Positions 29,951 through 38,505 of a stretch of 64,000 nucleotides of DNA are shown in pieces. A program made the position numbers and the translations under genes. The stretch's first letter is position 1. Each line of letters opens with the position of its first letter. The stretch spans positions 2,227,501-2,291,500 of the forward strand of contig NZ_CP036200.1 in NCBI RefSeq assembly GCF_004295345.1. Reading direction: 5' to 3'. Source of the stretch: Shewanella maritima (lineage in GTDB: Bacteria > Pseudomonadota > Gammaproteobacteria > Enterobacterales > Shewanellaceae). Below the pieces are notes generated by a model that did no database searches, was not told the DNA's origin, and saw nothing but the letters and a program-made list of their open reading frames with translations.

Positions 29951-31203
29951 ATGTTACCAACTCAAGACCCATGCACTCAACCAGGTTTGCTACACCCAGC
30001 TAAAGCAATTGAGCAATTGCTCGCGCAAGTCACGCCAATTGAAGAAACCGAATTAGTCAGTTTGTCACAAGCTACGGGTCGAGTGTTAGCTGAGGATCTA
30101 GCTTCAAGTATCGATTTACCACCATTTGATAACTCAGCAATGGACGGTTACGCCTTTGCTTATGCGGATGTGAAACCTGAAACCAGCAAGCAAGAATTTA
30201 CCTTAGTCGGCAGCTCTTTTGCAGGTCACCCATTTACAGGTGAAGCAAAGCCTGGCAGCTGTATTCGCATTATGACGGGTGCTCCCGTCCCTGCCGGTTT
30301 CGACACAGTGCAAATGCAAGAGAAAACTTCAGCCAATGGCGATAGCATCAGCATTGAAATTCCAGCACGTCAAGGCGCGAATGTTCGCCGCCAAGGTGAA
30401 GAGCTCACTGCTGGCACAAAAGTGCTGCGCCAAGGCTGTATCATTCGCGCAGCTGAAATGGGCGTGTTAGCAACCATTGGCGTTAGCCATGTGCGAGTAA
30501 AGCGTAAAATGACCGTTGCCTTTTTCTCAACCGGTGATGAGCTGCGTCCTGTTGGCAGTGAGCTAGCGCCGGGGCAAATTTACGACTCGAACCGCTACTC
30601 AATTCAAGGTTTATTAACCAAAGCCAATATTGAATGGATTGATCTTGGTGTCATTCCTGATGACAAAGAGGCAATCCGCGGTGCGTTTAAAGAAGCCGCT
30701 GATAAAGCCGACATGGTATTGACCTCTGGCGGCGTATCGGTTGGTGACGCTGATTACACTAAGCAAATTCTCTCAGAAGAAGGTGAGATTACCTTCTGGC
30801 GCCTTGCCATTAAACCAGGCAAGCCTTTCGCCTTTGGTAAATTGGATGGTGCAGTGTTCTGCGGTCTACCAGGCAATCCCGTATCGTCTATGGTGACTTT
30901 CTACAAACTAGTATGGCCTATCATCAATAAGATGCAGGGCTTACCCCAGCTAAACCACTGACTTGCAAAGCAACCTTAACTAGTGACATTCGCAAGCAAC
31001 CTGGCCGCTTTGAATATCAGCGCGGTATTGTTACCACAAATGAAAACGGTGAGTTAACTGTGGCAACCACCGGTGGCCAAGGCTCAGGTATGTTGACCTC
31101 AATGAGTATGGCAAATTGCTTTATTTTGCTTGAGCAACAGCAAGGCGATACCCCTGCTGGCAGCACTGTCATTATTGAGCCATTTAATACCGTTTTAGAT
31201 TAA
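29951..31203 (+). pseudogene. moeA: moeA, molybdopterin molybdenumtransferase, frameshifted
   Basis: MoeA inserts molybdate into adenylylated molybdopterin. The first frame (to a TGA at 30961) encodes domains I-III, with PFDNSAMDGYAF, RIMTGAPVP, SGGVSVGDADYTK and KPGKPFAFGKL all present, but stops after LPQLNH. Directly after, the -1 frame encodes the missing domain IV (starting PAKPLTCKATL and running through RFEYQRG and TTGGQGSG to TAA at 31203). The break falls at the CCCC run 30944-30947; one extra C would restore LPPAKPL. The start is ATG 29951 with AAAGGA upstream. Either a true loss-of-function mutation or an indel error. moeB follows 38 nt later. Confidence 0.88.
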
Positions 31204-31241
31204 CCCTCGACGTAAACAAGGCAAGGGCAACACGATAGCCA

Positions 31242-32000
31242 ATGGATAACCAAGCTGAAATCTTATCTGACGCAGAGATTATGCGTTATAGCCGTCATAT
31301 CTCCATCAAAGCGATGGACTTTGAAGGCCAGGAAAAACTAAAACAAGCTAAGGTGCTAGTTATTGGTGCTGGCGGCTTGGGTTGTGCCACCAGCCAATAT
31401 TTAGCCGTATCAGGTGTTGGCCACATGACCTTGGTTGATTTTGACCATGTTGAAGTGTCAAACCTGCAGCGTCAGGTACTGCACCATGATGCCGATGTTG
31501 GTATTGCTAAAGTGGAGTCGGCTAAAGCCTCACTTGAGCAACTAAACCCGCACATTAAAGTCGATGCAATTAACCAACTGTTAGATGAAGAACAATTAGA
31601 CCAACTGGTCGGCTCGCATCAGCTAGTTTTAGATTGCACCGACAATGTGACCGTGCGAGAACAGCTCAATCGCTGCAGCCTTAAGCACAAGGTCAACTTT
31701 ATCTCAGCGGCGGCCATTCGTATGGAAGGCACTGTGACCGTGTTTGACTATCAGCAAGATAGCCCGTGTTATCAGTGCTATAGCAGCATGTTTGGCGAGC
31801 AACACCTAACCTGTGTTGAGTCAGGTATCCTAGCGCCTGTGGTGGGATTAGTGGGTTGTGTTCAAGCAACCGAAGCAATCAAAACGCTGGCTGAATTTGG
31901 CGATAACCTCGCGGGTCGTATCTTAATGATTGATGCAATGACCATGGAGTTTCGCTCAATGAAGCTACCTAAGCAGGCAAACTGTCCTGTTTGCGGCTAA
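31242..32000 (+). CDS. moeB: Molybdopterin-synthase adenylyltransferase MoeB
   Basis: MoeB adenylates the C-terminal glycine of MoaD so that it can receive sulfur. The 252-residue protein has the nucleotide-binding GAGGLGCATS near residue 43, DFDHVEVSNLQRQ near 66, and zinc cysteine pairs CYQC (near 177) and CPVC (at the C-terminus). It is the second gene of a moeA-moeB operon, as in E. coli. ThiF and HesA share the fold, but the context favours MoeB. The RBS is weak, and expression may depend on reading through moeA. Confidence 0.93.
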   Translation: MDNQAEILSDAEIMRYSRHISIKAMDFEGQEKLKQAKVLVIGAGGLGCATSQYLAVSGVGHMTLVDFDHVEVSNLQRQVLHHDADVGIAKVESAKASLEQLNPHIKVDAINQLLDEEQLDQLVGSHQLVLDCTDNVTVREQLNRCSLKHKVNFISAAAIRMEGTVTVFDYQQDSPCYQCYSSMFGEQHLTCVESGILAPVVGLVGCVQATEAIKTLAEFGDNLAGRILMIDAMTMEFRSMKLPKQANCPVCG

Positions 32001-32100
32001 GCTCGACCGACTTATTTAACCTCAGCCGTGTTGTTAACCTTTGCTGCATGGACAAGTGCTGCCTAGGCATCTATTGAACAGGCAGCTATTGCCTAGACAA

Positions 32101-32355
32101 CTATTGAGAGCAAAGCGGCTGAGTTTCTAATTTCACTACACCTGTTGACGCAACATCATTTTGCTCATCATCTGTTTGCGAAGTCCCAGTTTGTTGAGTC
32201 TCACGCTGCTTAGCTTCAAGTTCTTTTGCTTCAAGGGCAGCACGATCAGCCTTACTAACATATTTAGCTTTGCCATTGCCGCCCGCCTTTTTGGCATTGG
32301 CTTTCTTCGCCTTCGCTTTTAGAGTTGAGTTGATCTTCTTTCTACGGTTCATCAT
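32101..32355 (-). CDS. Small Lys/Ala-rich DUF2986-like protein
   Basis: This 84-residue protein has an extremely basic N-terminal half, rich in Lys and Ala (NRRKKINSTLKAKAKKANAK), then a KYVSKADRAALE segment and a polar Thr/Gln tail. It resembles the DUF2986 family of Shewanella and Vibrio, from memory. The function is unknown; the charge suggests nucleic-acid or ribosome contact, which is a guess. Its start (ATG 32355 or 32352) follows GAGGT. Confidence 0.75.
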   Translation of the reverse strand: MMNRRKKINSTLKAKAKKANAKKAGGNGKAKYVSKADRAALEAKELEAKQRETQQTGTSQTDDEQNDVASTGVVKLETQPLCSQ

Positions 32356-32472
32356 TACCTCGCAATTTGCCAGTAATTATAAAACAAAGCCAAGCGCTGC
32401 AGGCACTCATTTGTCGCGCTAACCGCAAACCTCTACCTACATACCAATTAGCACAAGATTGCTCACAAACAA

Positions 32473-32498
32473 AAAACACAGCCAAAGCTGTGTTTTTC
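32473..32498. terminator. Terminator downstream of the YqaE-like gene
   Basis: The hairpin AAAACACAGC-CAAA-GCTGTGTTTT has T-rich tails on both strands. It lies 80 nt after the minus-strand YqaE stop and 118 nt before the DUF2986-like start. Confidence 0.75.
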
Positions 32499-32578
32499 TT
32501 GTCAGACTAGCCACATTATTAACTGGCTGGTATTTGTTCTTTAAAGCAACCTTATTCAGGCCAGTTTATATTGGTTTA

Positions 32579-32746
32579 CTAGTCTTGCAGCACAACCCAA
32601 ATTGCATGGATTAAGCCCGGAATAAAGAAGAAGATGGTCAACACTATGTTGATCAACAAGTCTTTACCTGCACCTTTTTTCAAAAAAACTGTTACTGGCG
32701 GAATAAAGATAGCAATGATGATCAGAAGTAGCTTATTAGTATCCAT
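32579..32746 (-). CDS. YqaE/Pmp3-family small membrane protein
   Basis: This is a 55-residue gene. The product has two hydrophobic spans, about residues 6-22 and 31-52, joined by the short charged turn KKGAGKD. The end FIPGLIHAIWVV is the signature of the Pmp3/YqaE (UPF0057) family of small stress-linked proteolipids, which begin with a short first helix containing PP (IFIPPVTVF). The ATG at 32746 has AGGG upstream. Family members are tied to salt, cold or membrane-potential stress; the role here is inferred. Confidence 0.85.
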   Translation of the reverse strand: MDTNKLLLIIIAIFIPPVTVFLKKGAGKDLLINIVLTIFFFIPGLIHAIWVVLQD

Positions 32747-32918
32747 GTATGAGCCCTATTTTATAAGTTGGTGTCACGAAAACATTCCTGTCTCAACCCA
32801 AAATAACACATGATTCAAGTTGTAAACCAGTGTAATTATTTCTACCATCAAAGCGTTTTAAACCGTATGCTCAAAAAATTGCAATTACTATAACCATAAC
32901 AACAATCAAATTGCGCTG

Positions 32919-34067
32919 ATGATTTACGTTCAATTCCTTTGTCTAATTGCAACTGCTTGCACCCTCGCCTGGGCCGCACTAGCAGGACCAATGAAAATAG
33001 CCCCTCAAGCCAGTACTCGCTTTGCTATCGCCAATATTGCCATGATGACAGGCTTTATTCTTTACACTCAGCGCAGCAACGAAATCAGCTATTTCGCCTG
33101 GTTTGTTGCTGACATGGTGATGCTATTAGGCTTTATGCTAGTTCGCTGGGGCGGGCAAAGCCTATTCAAACAATCTAGCACCATTACCAACGATTGTTTA
33201 TTACTGCTCGCCACCGCGCTACTCATGCTGCTGGTACCACCACAAACCACTTATGCGGCCTACATGGTACTGTTGATGAGCCTAGTCGCGGCATACATTT
33301 TTGCCATGGTAACCCGCGATAATTATCACGCACTGAATCGCGGGGTAAACTTGCATTACAGTGTGGTGCTTAGTGTACCTTTTGCCCTTGCCAGCATTCT
33401 TTTTCTTGCCCGAGGACTAGGATACCTGCTTTGGCCTGACGATATGTTACTGCTGGCAGAACAAAACAGCCTAGATCAACCCGTGTTGATGTGGACTTAT
33501 ATCGTTATGCTACTCACCGTCAACATCGTACTGCTAGGCAATGCTGTGGCGCGTTTAGTATATAAAATTCGTCAGCTAGCCAATCGCGATCAACTGACTG
33601 GCTTATGGAATCGTCATGCTCTATTAACCAAGCTAGCAGATGTTGATGCTCATTGGCGCCGCCACCAACATGTCTATAGTGTGTTGGTAATTGATCTAGA
33701 CCACTTTAAGCATATTAACGACCAATATGGCCATCAAATTGGCGATGAGGCACTGAAACATTTCAGTACCTTACTCACTAACTCACTCAGAAAAGTTGAC
33801 TTTATTTGCCGTTACGGTGGCGAAGAATTTTTAGTAATCTTACCTTCCACACCAACACAACAAGCAATGTTGGTGGCAGACAAACTATTGACCATCATTA
33901 ATAGAGCGCCATTTAAAACGGCCAATACTAACCTTTACCTTACCGCCAGCATTGGTGTCGCCACCTGCCGCAACGACCTTAACTATGATCAAACACTTAA
34001 TGCTGCCGACAGCGCCATGTTTGAAGCTAAACAAAATGGCCGCAATACCATCCGCTGCGCTGCATAA
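32919..34067 (+). CDS. Membrane diguanylate cyclase (GGDEF), first of a tandem pair
   Basis: The protein makes cyclic di-GMP. Residues 1 to about 215 hold six or more hydrophobic helices, including a conserved PMKIAPQASTRFAIAN segment and LYTQRS, then a GGDEF domain starts near DQLTGLWNRH. The active-site motif is GGEEF near residue 308, and the RxxD inhibitory site (RKVD) sits 5 residues before it, so product inhibition is likely intact. I do not recognise the membrane domain as a named MASE type. It lacks an EAL domain. The homologous gene follows 151 nt later. Confidence 0.9.
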   Translation: MIYVQFLCLIATACTLAWAALAGPMKIAPQASTRFAIANIAMMTGFILYTQRSNEISYFAWFVADMVMLLGFMLVRWGGQSLFKQSSTITNDCLLLLATALLMLLVPPQTTYAAYMVLLMSLVAAYIFAMVTRDNYHALNRGVNLHYSVVLSVPFALASILFLARGLGYLLWPDDMLLLAEQNSLDQPVLMWTYIVMLLTVNIVLLGNAVARLVYKIRQLANRDQLTGLWNRHALLTKLADVDAHWRRHQHVYSVLVIDLDHFKHINDQYGHQIGDEALKHFSTLLTNSLRKVDFICRYGGEEFLVILPSTPTQQAMLVADKLLTIINRAPFKTANTNLYLTASIGVATCRNDLNYDQTLNAADSAMFEAKQNGRNTIRCAA

Positions 34068-34218
34068 GAGCCAATTCAAGCTGGCCACTGTTTACTTTAG
34101 CCAATACTTTTACTAAAGACATGTTGCCAAACTGTTGCTATGCTAGCTGCTGAGTTTTTCACCAGCTAAGTGAAGCCGTAAGTTAAGCCTCTTAAAAACA
34201 ACAAAAATAAGTCAATCA

Positions 34219-35391
34219 ATGGAATATGATTCAGCCAATACGTTAATGCAGGTAGTGTGCCTTTTACTGGCATTTGCAGCTGTATCTTGGGCAATTATGG
34301 TGCGACCAATGCGTATCGCCCCTAAAGCCAGTTTGCGCTTTTCCATTGCAAATGCTTGTGTATTAGCCGGCATGCTGCTGTATACCCAGCGCTCAGCTGA
34401 TGTCAGTTACCTATACTGGATTGGCGCTGATGTAACCATACTGCTTGGCGTTTCATGTCTGCGCTCTGGCGCGCAAGCGCTATACCACCTGCCATCTAGC
34501 CTGCACATCGATTTATCTATTATTGCAATTACGGCGCTATTAATGTCGCTAGTACCACCTAGCGCAGCCTCGGGCGCTTACCATGTATGTTTGCTTTCTG
34601 TCAGCTGCGCCGTGCTGTTTTATGGTTTTGCCAGAGACCACTATTTTGGTTTTAAAGAAACCCTCACTTCTTTTGCCACTTATTGGCTCGTTGTACCTTT
34701 GGTCCTGATCAGCTTATTGTTCCTATCACGAGCCATTCTGTTGATTGTCGACACCAGCCACTTAAGCTCGATTGCAACCCTTGATGCTAGCCCACAACGT
34801 CCGGTTTTAGTGTTGTGGGTTTATATCGTGTTTATTCTGGTGGTGAACATTTTAGCGGTTGGCAACTCCATCAATAAGCTAGTCACCAAAATTCTCTCTA
34901 TGGCGAACGTCGATGCACTTACGGGCGTGTATAACCGCAATTATTTGCACCACAAACTTAATAAGGTGCATCGTCAATGGCTGCAACATCAGTCGCAATA
35001 TAGTGTGCTACTGTTCGATCTCGACCACTTTAAGCAAATTAATGACACTTATGGTCACGGTATTGGTGACGAAGTGTTGAAGCAAACAGCCCAGAGAATT
35101 AGTCAGTCTCTGTACAGTGATGATTTTTTCTTCCGTTTTGGCGGTGAAGAGTTTCTGGTGCTCATGCCCAACACCAGTGTAGATCAGGCACACTCTTTGG
35201 CGCAGCGTTGCAAGGCAATATTGAATGACTTTTCGGTGGCAACTGCGCAAGGCGCGATTAAGGTGAGCGCTAGTTTTGGCGTGGCTAGCATATCCCAAGG
35301 AATGTCGTCTGAGCAGCTACTGTCCCATGCAGACAAAGCCATGTATCAGGCCAAACATGCTGGAAGAGATTGCATCCGCAGCGCTGCCTAG
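34219..35391 (+). CDS. Membrane diguanylate cyclase (GGDEF), second of a tandem pair
   Basis: This 390-residue paralogue of the preceding gene has the same architecture: multiple membrane helices with PMRIAPKASLRFSIAN and LYTQRS, then a GGDEF domain beginning DALTGVYNRN. The catalytic motif GGEEF is intact, but the position of the inhibitory site reads YSDD, so the RxxD arginine is gone. Product inhibition is probably lost. The two genes look like a local duplication that has diverged in feedback control. The ATG at 34219 has no strong RBS. Confidence 0.9.
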   Translation: MEYDSANTLMQVVCLLLAFAAVSWAIMVRPMRIAPKASLRFSIANACVLAGMLLYTQRSADVSYLYWIGADVTILLGVSCLRSGAQALYHLPSSLHIDLSIIAITALLMSLVPPSAASGAYHVCLLSVSCAVLFYGFARDHYFGFKETLTSFATYWLVVPLVLISLLFLSRAILLIVDTSHLSSIATLDASPQRPVLVLWVYIVFILVVNILAVGNSINKLVTKILSMANVDALTGVYNRNYLHHKLNKVHRQWLQHQSQYSVLLFDLDHFKQINDTYGHGIGDEVLKQTAQRISQSLYSDDFFFRFGGEEFLVLMPNTSVDQAHSLAQRCKAILNDFSVATAQGAIKVSASFGVASISQGMSSEQLLSHADKAMYQAKHAGRDCIRSAA

Positions 35392-35441
35392 CGAGAGCAA
35401 TAATCATTTGCTCACAACATCAAGCGTCAAATAGACTACTT

Positions 35442-35637
35442 AACCTGAACTCTGGATAAGGAAGTGCTAACCACTACCTAGGCCAGAAGTATCCCCCCAT
35501 TATGTTTCTAGCGAGATAGTTTTTGTTTAGTTCAAGGCGAAGCTACGCGTCAATAGCTAGCCTATTGCAAGTAGCTTCAACAAAGAAATAGACAAAAATA
35601 GCCGTTAGAAACCGATTTATTATCCAGGGTTCAGGTT
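35442..35637. mobile_element. MITE-like element, 196 bp
   Basis: The ends are inverted repeats: AACCTGAACTCTGGATAA at 35442-35459 and TTATCCAGGGTTCAGGTT at 35620-35637, 17 of 18 positions complementary. Inside are further nested inverted repeats (TTTCTAGCG with CCGTTAGAAA; GAAGCTAC with GTAGCTTC; CAATAG-CTAGC-CTATTG), so the whole element can fold into one hairpin. ACTT occurs just outside both ends (35438-35441 and 35638-35641), as a 4-bp target duplication would. It has no coding capacity. The right junction creates the stop codon of the neighbouring pseudouridine synthase. Confidence 0.75.
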
Positions 35638-36361
35638 ACTTACGTTTAGGCCAAACTAACTCATCAGGGCTCGCCCACTCAGTTTGAAGCTGCTGCATAC
35701 ACGCTATATCAGTAAACAAGCTGCCAATTTGTGGCAATGACTGAAACTGGTATTGTTGCCCCAGATATTCAAAAACCAAAGTATAAGCATGTAAGTAGCA
35801 GCGTTGATGTTGGCTATCAGCCTTGCCATAGAGCTTATCGCCCGCAATCGGCACACCTATACTAGCGAGCGCCACCCGTAATTGGTGAGTTTTACCACTG
35901 TGTGGTTTTAGTAGATATAGTCTTAACCCCTCGGCAATTGATTGCGAGAAAAACTGAGTAATTGCTGGGTTTTCCTGGCTTCGCAGCAGTTTGTACATGC
36001 TGCGACGAGATTTCGCCATGTCACCAATGACCCAACCTTGCTTCTTCTTAGGTTTTCCCTCAGCGATAGCCAAATAGTATTTCTGCACTAAATGCTGGCT
36101 AAACAGCTCGGTAAACTTGGCGGCAACAGCCGAAGATTTTGCCAGAATAATTAAACCCGATGTCGGCGTATCAAGCCGGTGCACTGAGTAAAGCTTGCAG
36201 TTTAAATCCCGCTCTACTTGCGCAACCACGCCCGCGTGACCATCTTGACTATGAAAGTGCACTTCAGGCGCTTTATCGATCACAACAAAGTCATCATGCT
36301 GGCTGACGATTTGATAACTGGCATTAGTAGGCGATGCAGGATCAGAAACTGAATTGGGCAT
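35636..36361 (-). CDS. RluA-family pseudouridine synthase
   Basis: The enzyme isomerises uridine in RNA to pseudouridine. The catalytic Asp sits in VHRLDTPTSGL near residue 61, followed by KYYLAIAEG and KPHSGKTHQLRVAL, all RluA signatures. No S4 domain is present and the length of 241 residues is short, like the TruC-related or TIGR01621 type; the RNA target is not predictable. I use ATG 36361 rather than the TTG at 36370. The TAA stop spans the junction with the MITE-like element, so the ancestral C-terminus may have been longer. Confidence 0.88.
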   Translation of the reverse strand: MPNSVSDPASPTNASYQIVSQHDDFVVIDKAPEVHFHSQDGHAGVVAQVERDLNCKLYSVHRLDTPTSGLIILAKSSAVAAKFTELFSQHLVQKYYLAIAEGKPKKKQGWVIGDMAKSRRSMYKLLRSQENPAITQFFSQSIAEGLRLYLLKPHSGKTHQLRVALASIGVPIAGDKLYGKADSQHQRCYLHAYTLVFEYLGQQYQFQSLPQIGSLFTDIACMQQLQTEWASPDELVWPKRK

Positions 36362-36472
36362 AGAAGGCAAGAACCATAACAGGTAAACACAGACGGCTTA
36401 GTGTAACCAACTGAGACAGGTTTCAGCAATGACACTGAGGTCATAGCAAAAGCGGATTAATGAAAGAAGATG

Positions 36473-36498
36473 AAGGGAAGCAAGCTTCCCTTTGTTTT
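36473..36498 (-). terminator. Possible terminator after the histidine kinase
   Basis: The stem AAGGGAAG-CAAG-CTTCCCTT lies 20 nt past the kinase stop. The U tail is poor on the minus strand (CATCTTCTTT) and better on the plus strand, so the call is weak. Confidence 0.45.
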
Positions 36499-36513
36499 AG
36501 GGCAATCTGGTGA

Positions 36514-37866
36514 TTAAAAGCGAATGCTAACAACCAAACCAGGATTATTGTCTGACAATGCGATACTCGCTTGGTGGCGCGATAAAATCGCCTTCACCAT
36601 AGATAACCCAAGGCCCGTGCCCTTATAGTGACGGCTTGGGTCAAGGCGCACTAGACGCTCAAACACACGCTCTTTGTCTTCATCGCTAATGCCGGGACCA
36701 TTATCAGCAATCACAATCAGCTTATTACGCTGACTAATGGTAATTTGCGCGCCGTCAGGCGAATACTTTATAGCGTTATCAATTAGGTTAAACAAGGCTT
36801 GGAACAACAAGTGTTTATCGCCCTGAATATGAGCGTCACCCTCAAGATTAAGCAACAATGCCTGCTCTTTCGATTCAGCAACCACTTCAGCCATTTCATA
36901 CAAGTCCTGACACAATTGTTGAAGACTGATCTTCTGTAGGTCGAGGGTTTGTTGTCCTTCCTCAATACGAGTGAGTGACAACATGGCATCAAAGGTCGCC
37001 AAACAGTCGTCTAACTCTTCAAGCAGCTCAGCGGTTGCATCAGCTACCTGTTCAGGTGGCTTATAGGCTAATTGCTCAATGCCTATTCGCAAGTGCGATA
37101 ATGGCGTGCGTAGATCATGAGCAATATTGTCGGTTACACCGCGCACCGCCAATAAATTCTGCTCAAGCGTATCAAGCACTGAATTAAACTGCTTAGCGAG
37201 AACATCAAACTCATCTTGCTGATCACTTACCGGCAACCGAGTTTCATAGTGACCTTTTTGTACCTGCTCACTCAAACGGTTGTACTGCACGATTCGGCGT
37301 AAAATGGCCTTGGAAAACCCATAACCCACCGCCAAAGACAACACCAGCATAAACACCACAGCCCAAAAAGCAGCGTTGAAAAACTTCTCAATTAAGGCTG
37401 CAAGCTGATCAGTACGCGTCGCGATTAACACGGGGCCGTAGCGGGTCATCACTATGCCACCCGTAAGAATATGTAGCTTGTCAGGGCCACCCGTAAAAAT
37501 CGGAAACTCTTTGGTTTCCGGCAGCAGCGGCATATCGTCAGGTAAGAAGGTTAACGAGCCCACCATATCGACATTACTTTGCCAGGCAATCAGCGCCGTT
37601 TTAGGATCGGCAGCACGAATTTGCGCGGCAAAGCTACGCCTATCAACAGTTAACGACAACTGCTGATAACGTTGCATCTCTGCAGCGAGGTGGGTATCAA
37701 CTTGAGTTTGCTGCTCGATGACAAGCTGGCGATACAAGCCTGACACCAGCAGCACAATAAGTAGGGTGACTAAGGTAGAGAAGATTAAGGTAATGCGCCA
37801 GGCACTACTCTGATAAGGCTTAATGCCCTTTGCAAAGGCGATAACCTGCCCCTCGCACAGTTTCAA
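36514..37866 (-). CDS. Sensor histidine kinase (QseC/PmrB-like)
   Basis: A two-component sensor of about 450 residues. Membrane spans lie near residues 25-45 and 165-187 around a periplasmic loop, then HAMP (about 190-240), the HisKA box HDLRTPLSHLR (near 250), N box LFNLIDNAIKY, G1 DNGPGIS and G2 GTGLGLSMV. It phosphorylates the adjacent response regulator. No ATG or GTG lies before the first span, so it must use a TTG at 37866, overlapping the regulator by 47 nt, or a rare codon such as the ATT next to the regulator stop. The signal is unknown. Confidence 0.9.
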   Translation of the reverse strand: MKLCEGQVIAFAKGIKPYQSSAWRITLIFSTLVTLLIVLLVSGLYRQLVIEQQTQVDTHLAAEMQRYQQLSLTVDRRSFAAQIRAADPKTALIAWQSNVDMVGSLTFLPDDMPLLPETKEFPIFTGGPDKLHILTGGIVMTRYGPVLIATRTDQLAALIEKFFNAAFWAVVFMLVLSLAVGYGFSKAILRRIVQYNRLSEQVQKGHYETRLPVSDQQDEFDVLAKQFNSVLDTLEQNLLAVRGVTDNIAHDLRTPLSHLRIGIEQLAYKPPEQVADATAELLEELDDCLATFDAMLSLTRIEEGQQTLDLQKISLQQLCQDLYEMAEVVAESKEQALLLNLEGDAHIQGDKHLLFQALFNLIDNAIKYSPDGAQITISQRNKLIVIADNGPGISDEDKERVFERLVRLDPSRHYKGTGLGLSMVKAILSRHQASIALSDNNPGLVVSIRF

Positions 37867-38497
37867 TTAACTCGCCATAGCCGAGCTCTTCAAACTTGCG
37901 GCGCAGCTTAGCAATATGCACATCAATCACATTGGTACGTGGGTCAAAGTGGTAATCCCATACGGCTTCAAATAGCAAGGTGCGGCTAATCACCTTGTTG
38001 GGGTTTTCCATTAGGTATTTAAGTAACTGGAACTCTTTTGGCTGTAGCATGAGCTCTTGATCATCCAGCGTCACTTTACGGGTCAGCAGCTCCATGCTCA
38101 GTGGGCCAACTTCAAGATCGGTTGCTGCTGGCTGAACTTGATTGCGCTGAGCAAGCTTTTCTGCACGCACCAATAACTCGGCAAATGCGAACGGCTTAGT
38201 CATATAATCGTCACCACCAGCTCGCAGGCCTTTTACCCGCTCGTCCACATGGCTTAATGCAGACAAGATAAGCACTGGCGTAGTATTACCACAGGTGCGT
38301 AGCGCCGATAGCAAGGTTAAACCATCAAGCTTGGGCAACATGCGGTCTAGAATAATCAGGTCATAATCATTGTGCTTAGCAAGCGTTAGCCCTTGCTGAC
38401 CATCAGTGGCACTGTCCACCTGATACTGCTGGGCGGTAAAGCCTTCAGTAACATACTTCAGTGTGGTGGCATCATCTTCAACAATCAAAATACGCAT
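37820..38497 (-). CDS. OmpR/PhoB-family response regulator
   Basis: The receiver domain (about residues 1-112) starts MRILIVEDD, with phospho-acceptor Asp in LIILDRMLP near 51 and Lys in MTKPFAFAEL near 101. The winged-helix domain follows (LELLKYL through VIDVHIAKLRRKFEELG, RGAGYRL at the end). The ATG at 38497 gives the family-typical start, although ATG 38515 is also open and overlaps the upstream gene. It lies between a PepSY protein and its kinase in one operon. It belongs to the QseB/PmrA-type subgroup by sequence. Confidence 0.92.
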   Translation of the reverse strand: MRILIVEDDATTLKYVTEGFTAQQYQVDSATDGQQGLTLAKHNDYDLIILDRMLPKLDGLTLLSALRTCGNTTPVLILSALSHVDERVKGLRAGGDDYMTKPFAFAELLVRAEKLAQRNQVQPAATDLEVGPLSMELLTRKVTLDDQELMLQPKEFQLLKYLMENPNKVISRTLLFEAVWDYHFDPRTNVIDVHIAKLRRKFEELGYGELIETVRGAGYRLCKGH

Positions 38498-38505
38498 AAG
38501 CTTGA

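Noticed and set aside
30941..30961. Programmed -1 frameshift as explanation for moeA
   Set aside because: The site TTACCCCAG lacks a classical X-XXY-YYZ slippery heptamer, and moeA is not known to use recoding. A one-base loss is simpler.
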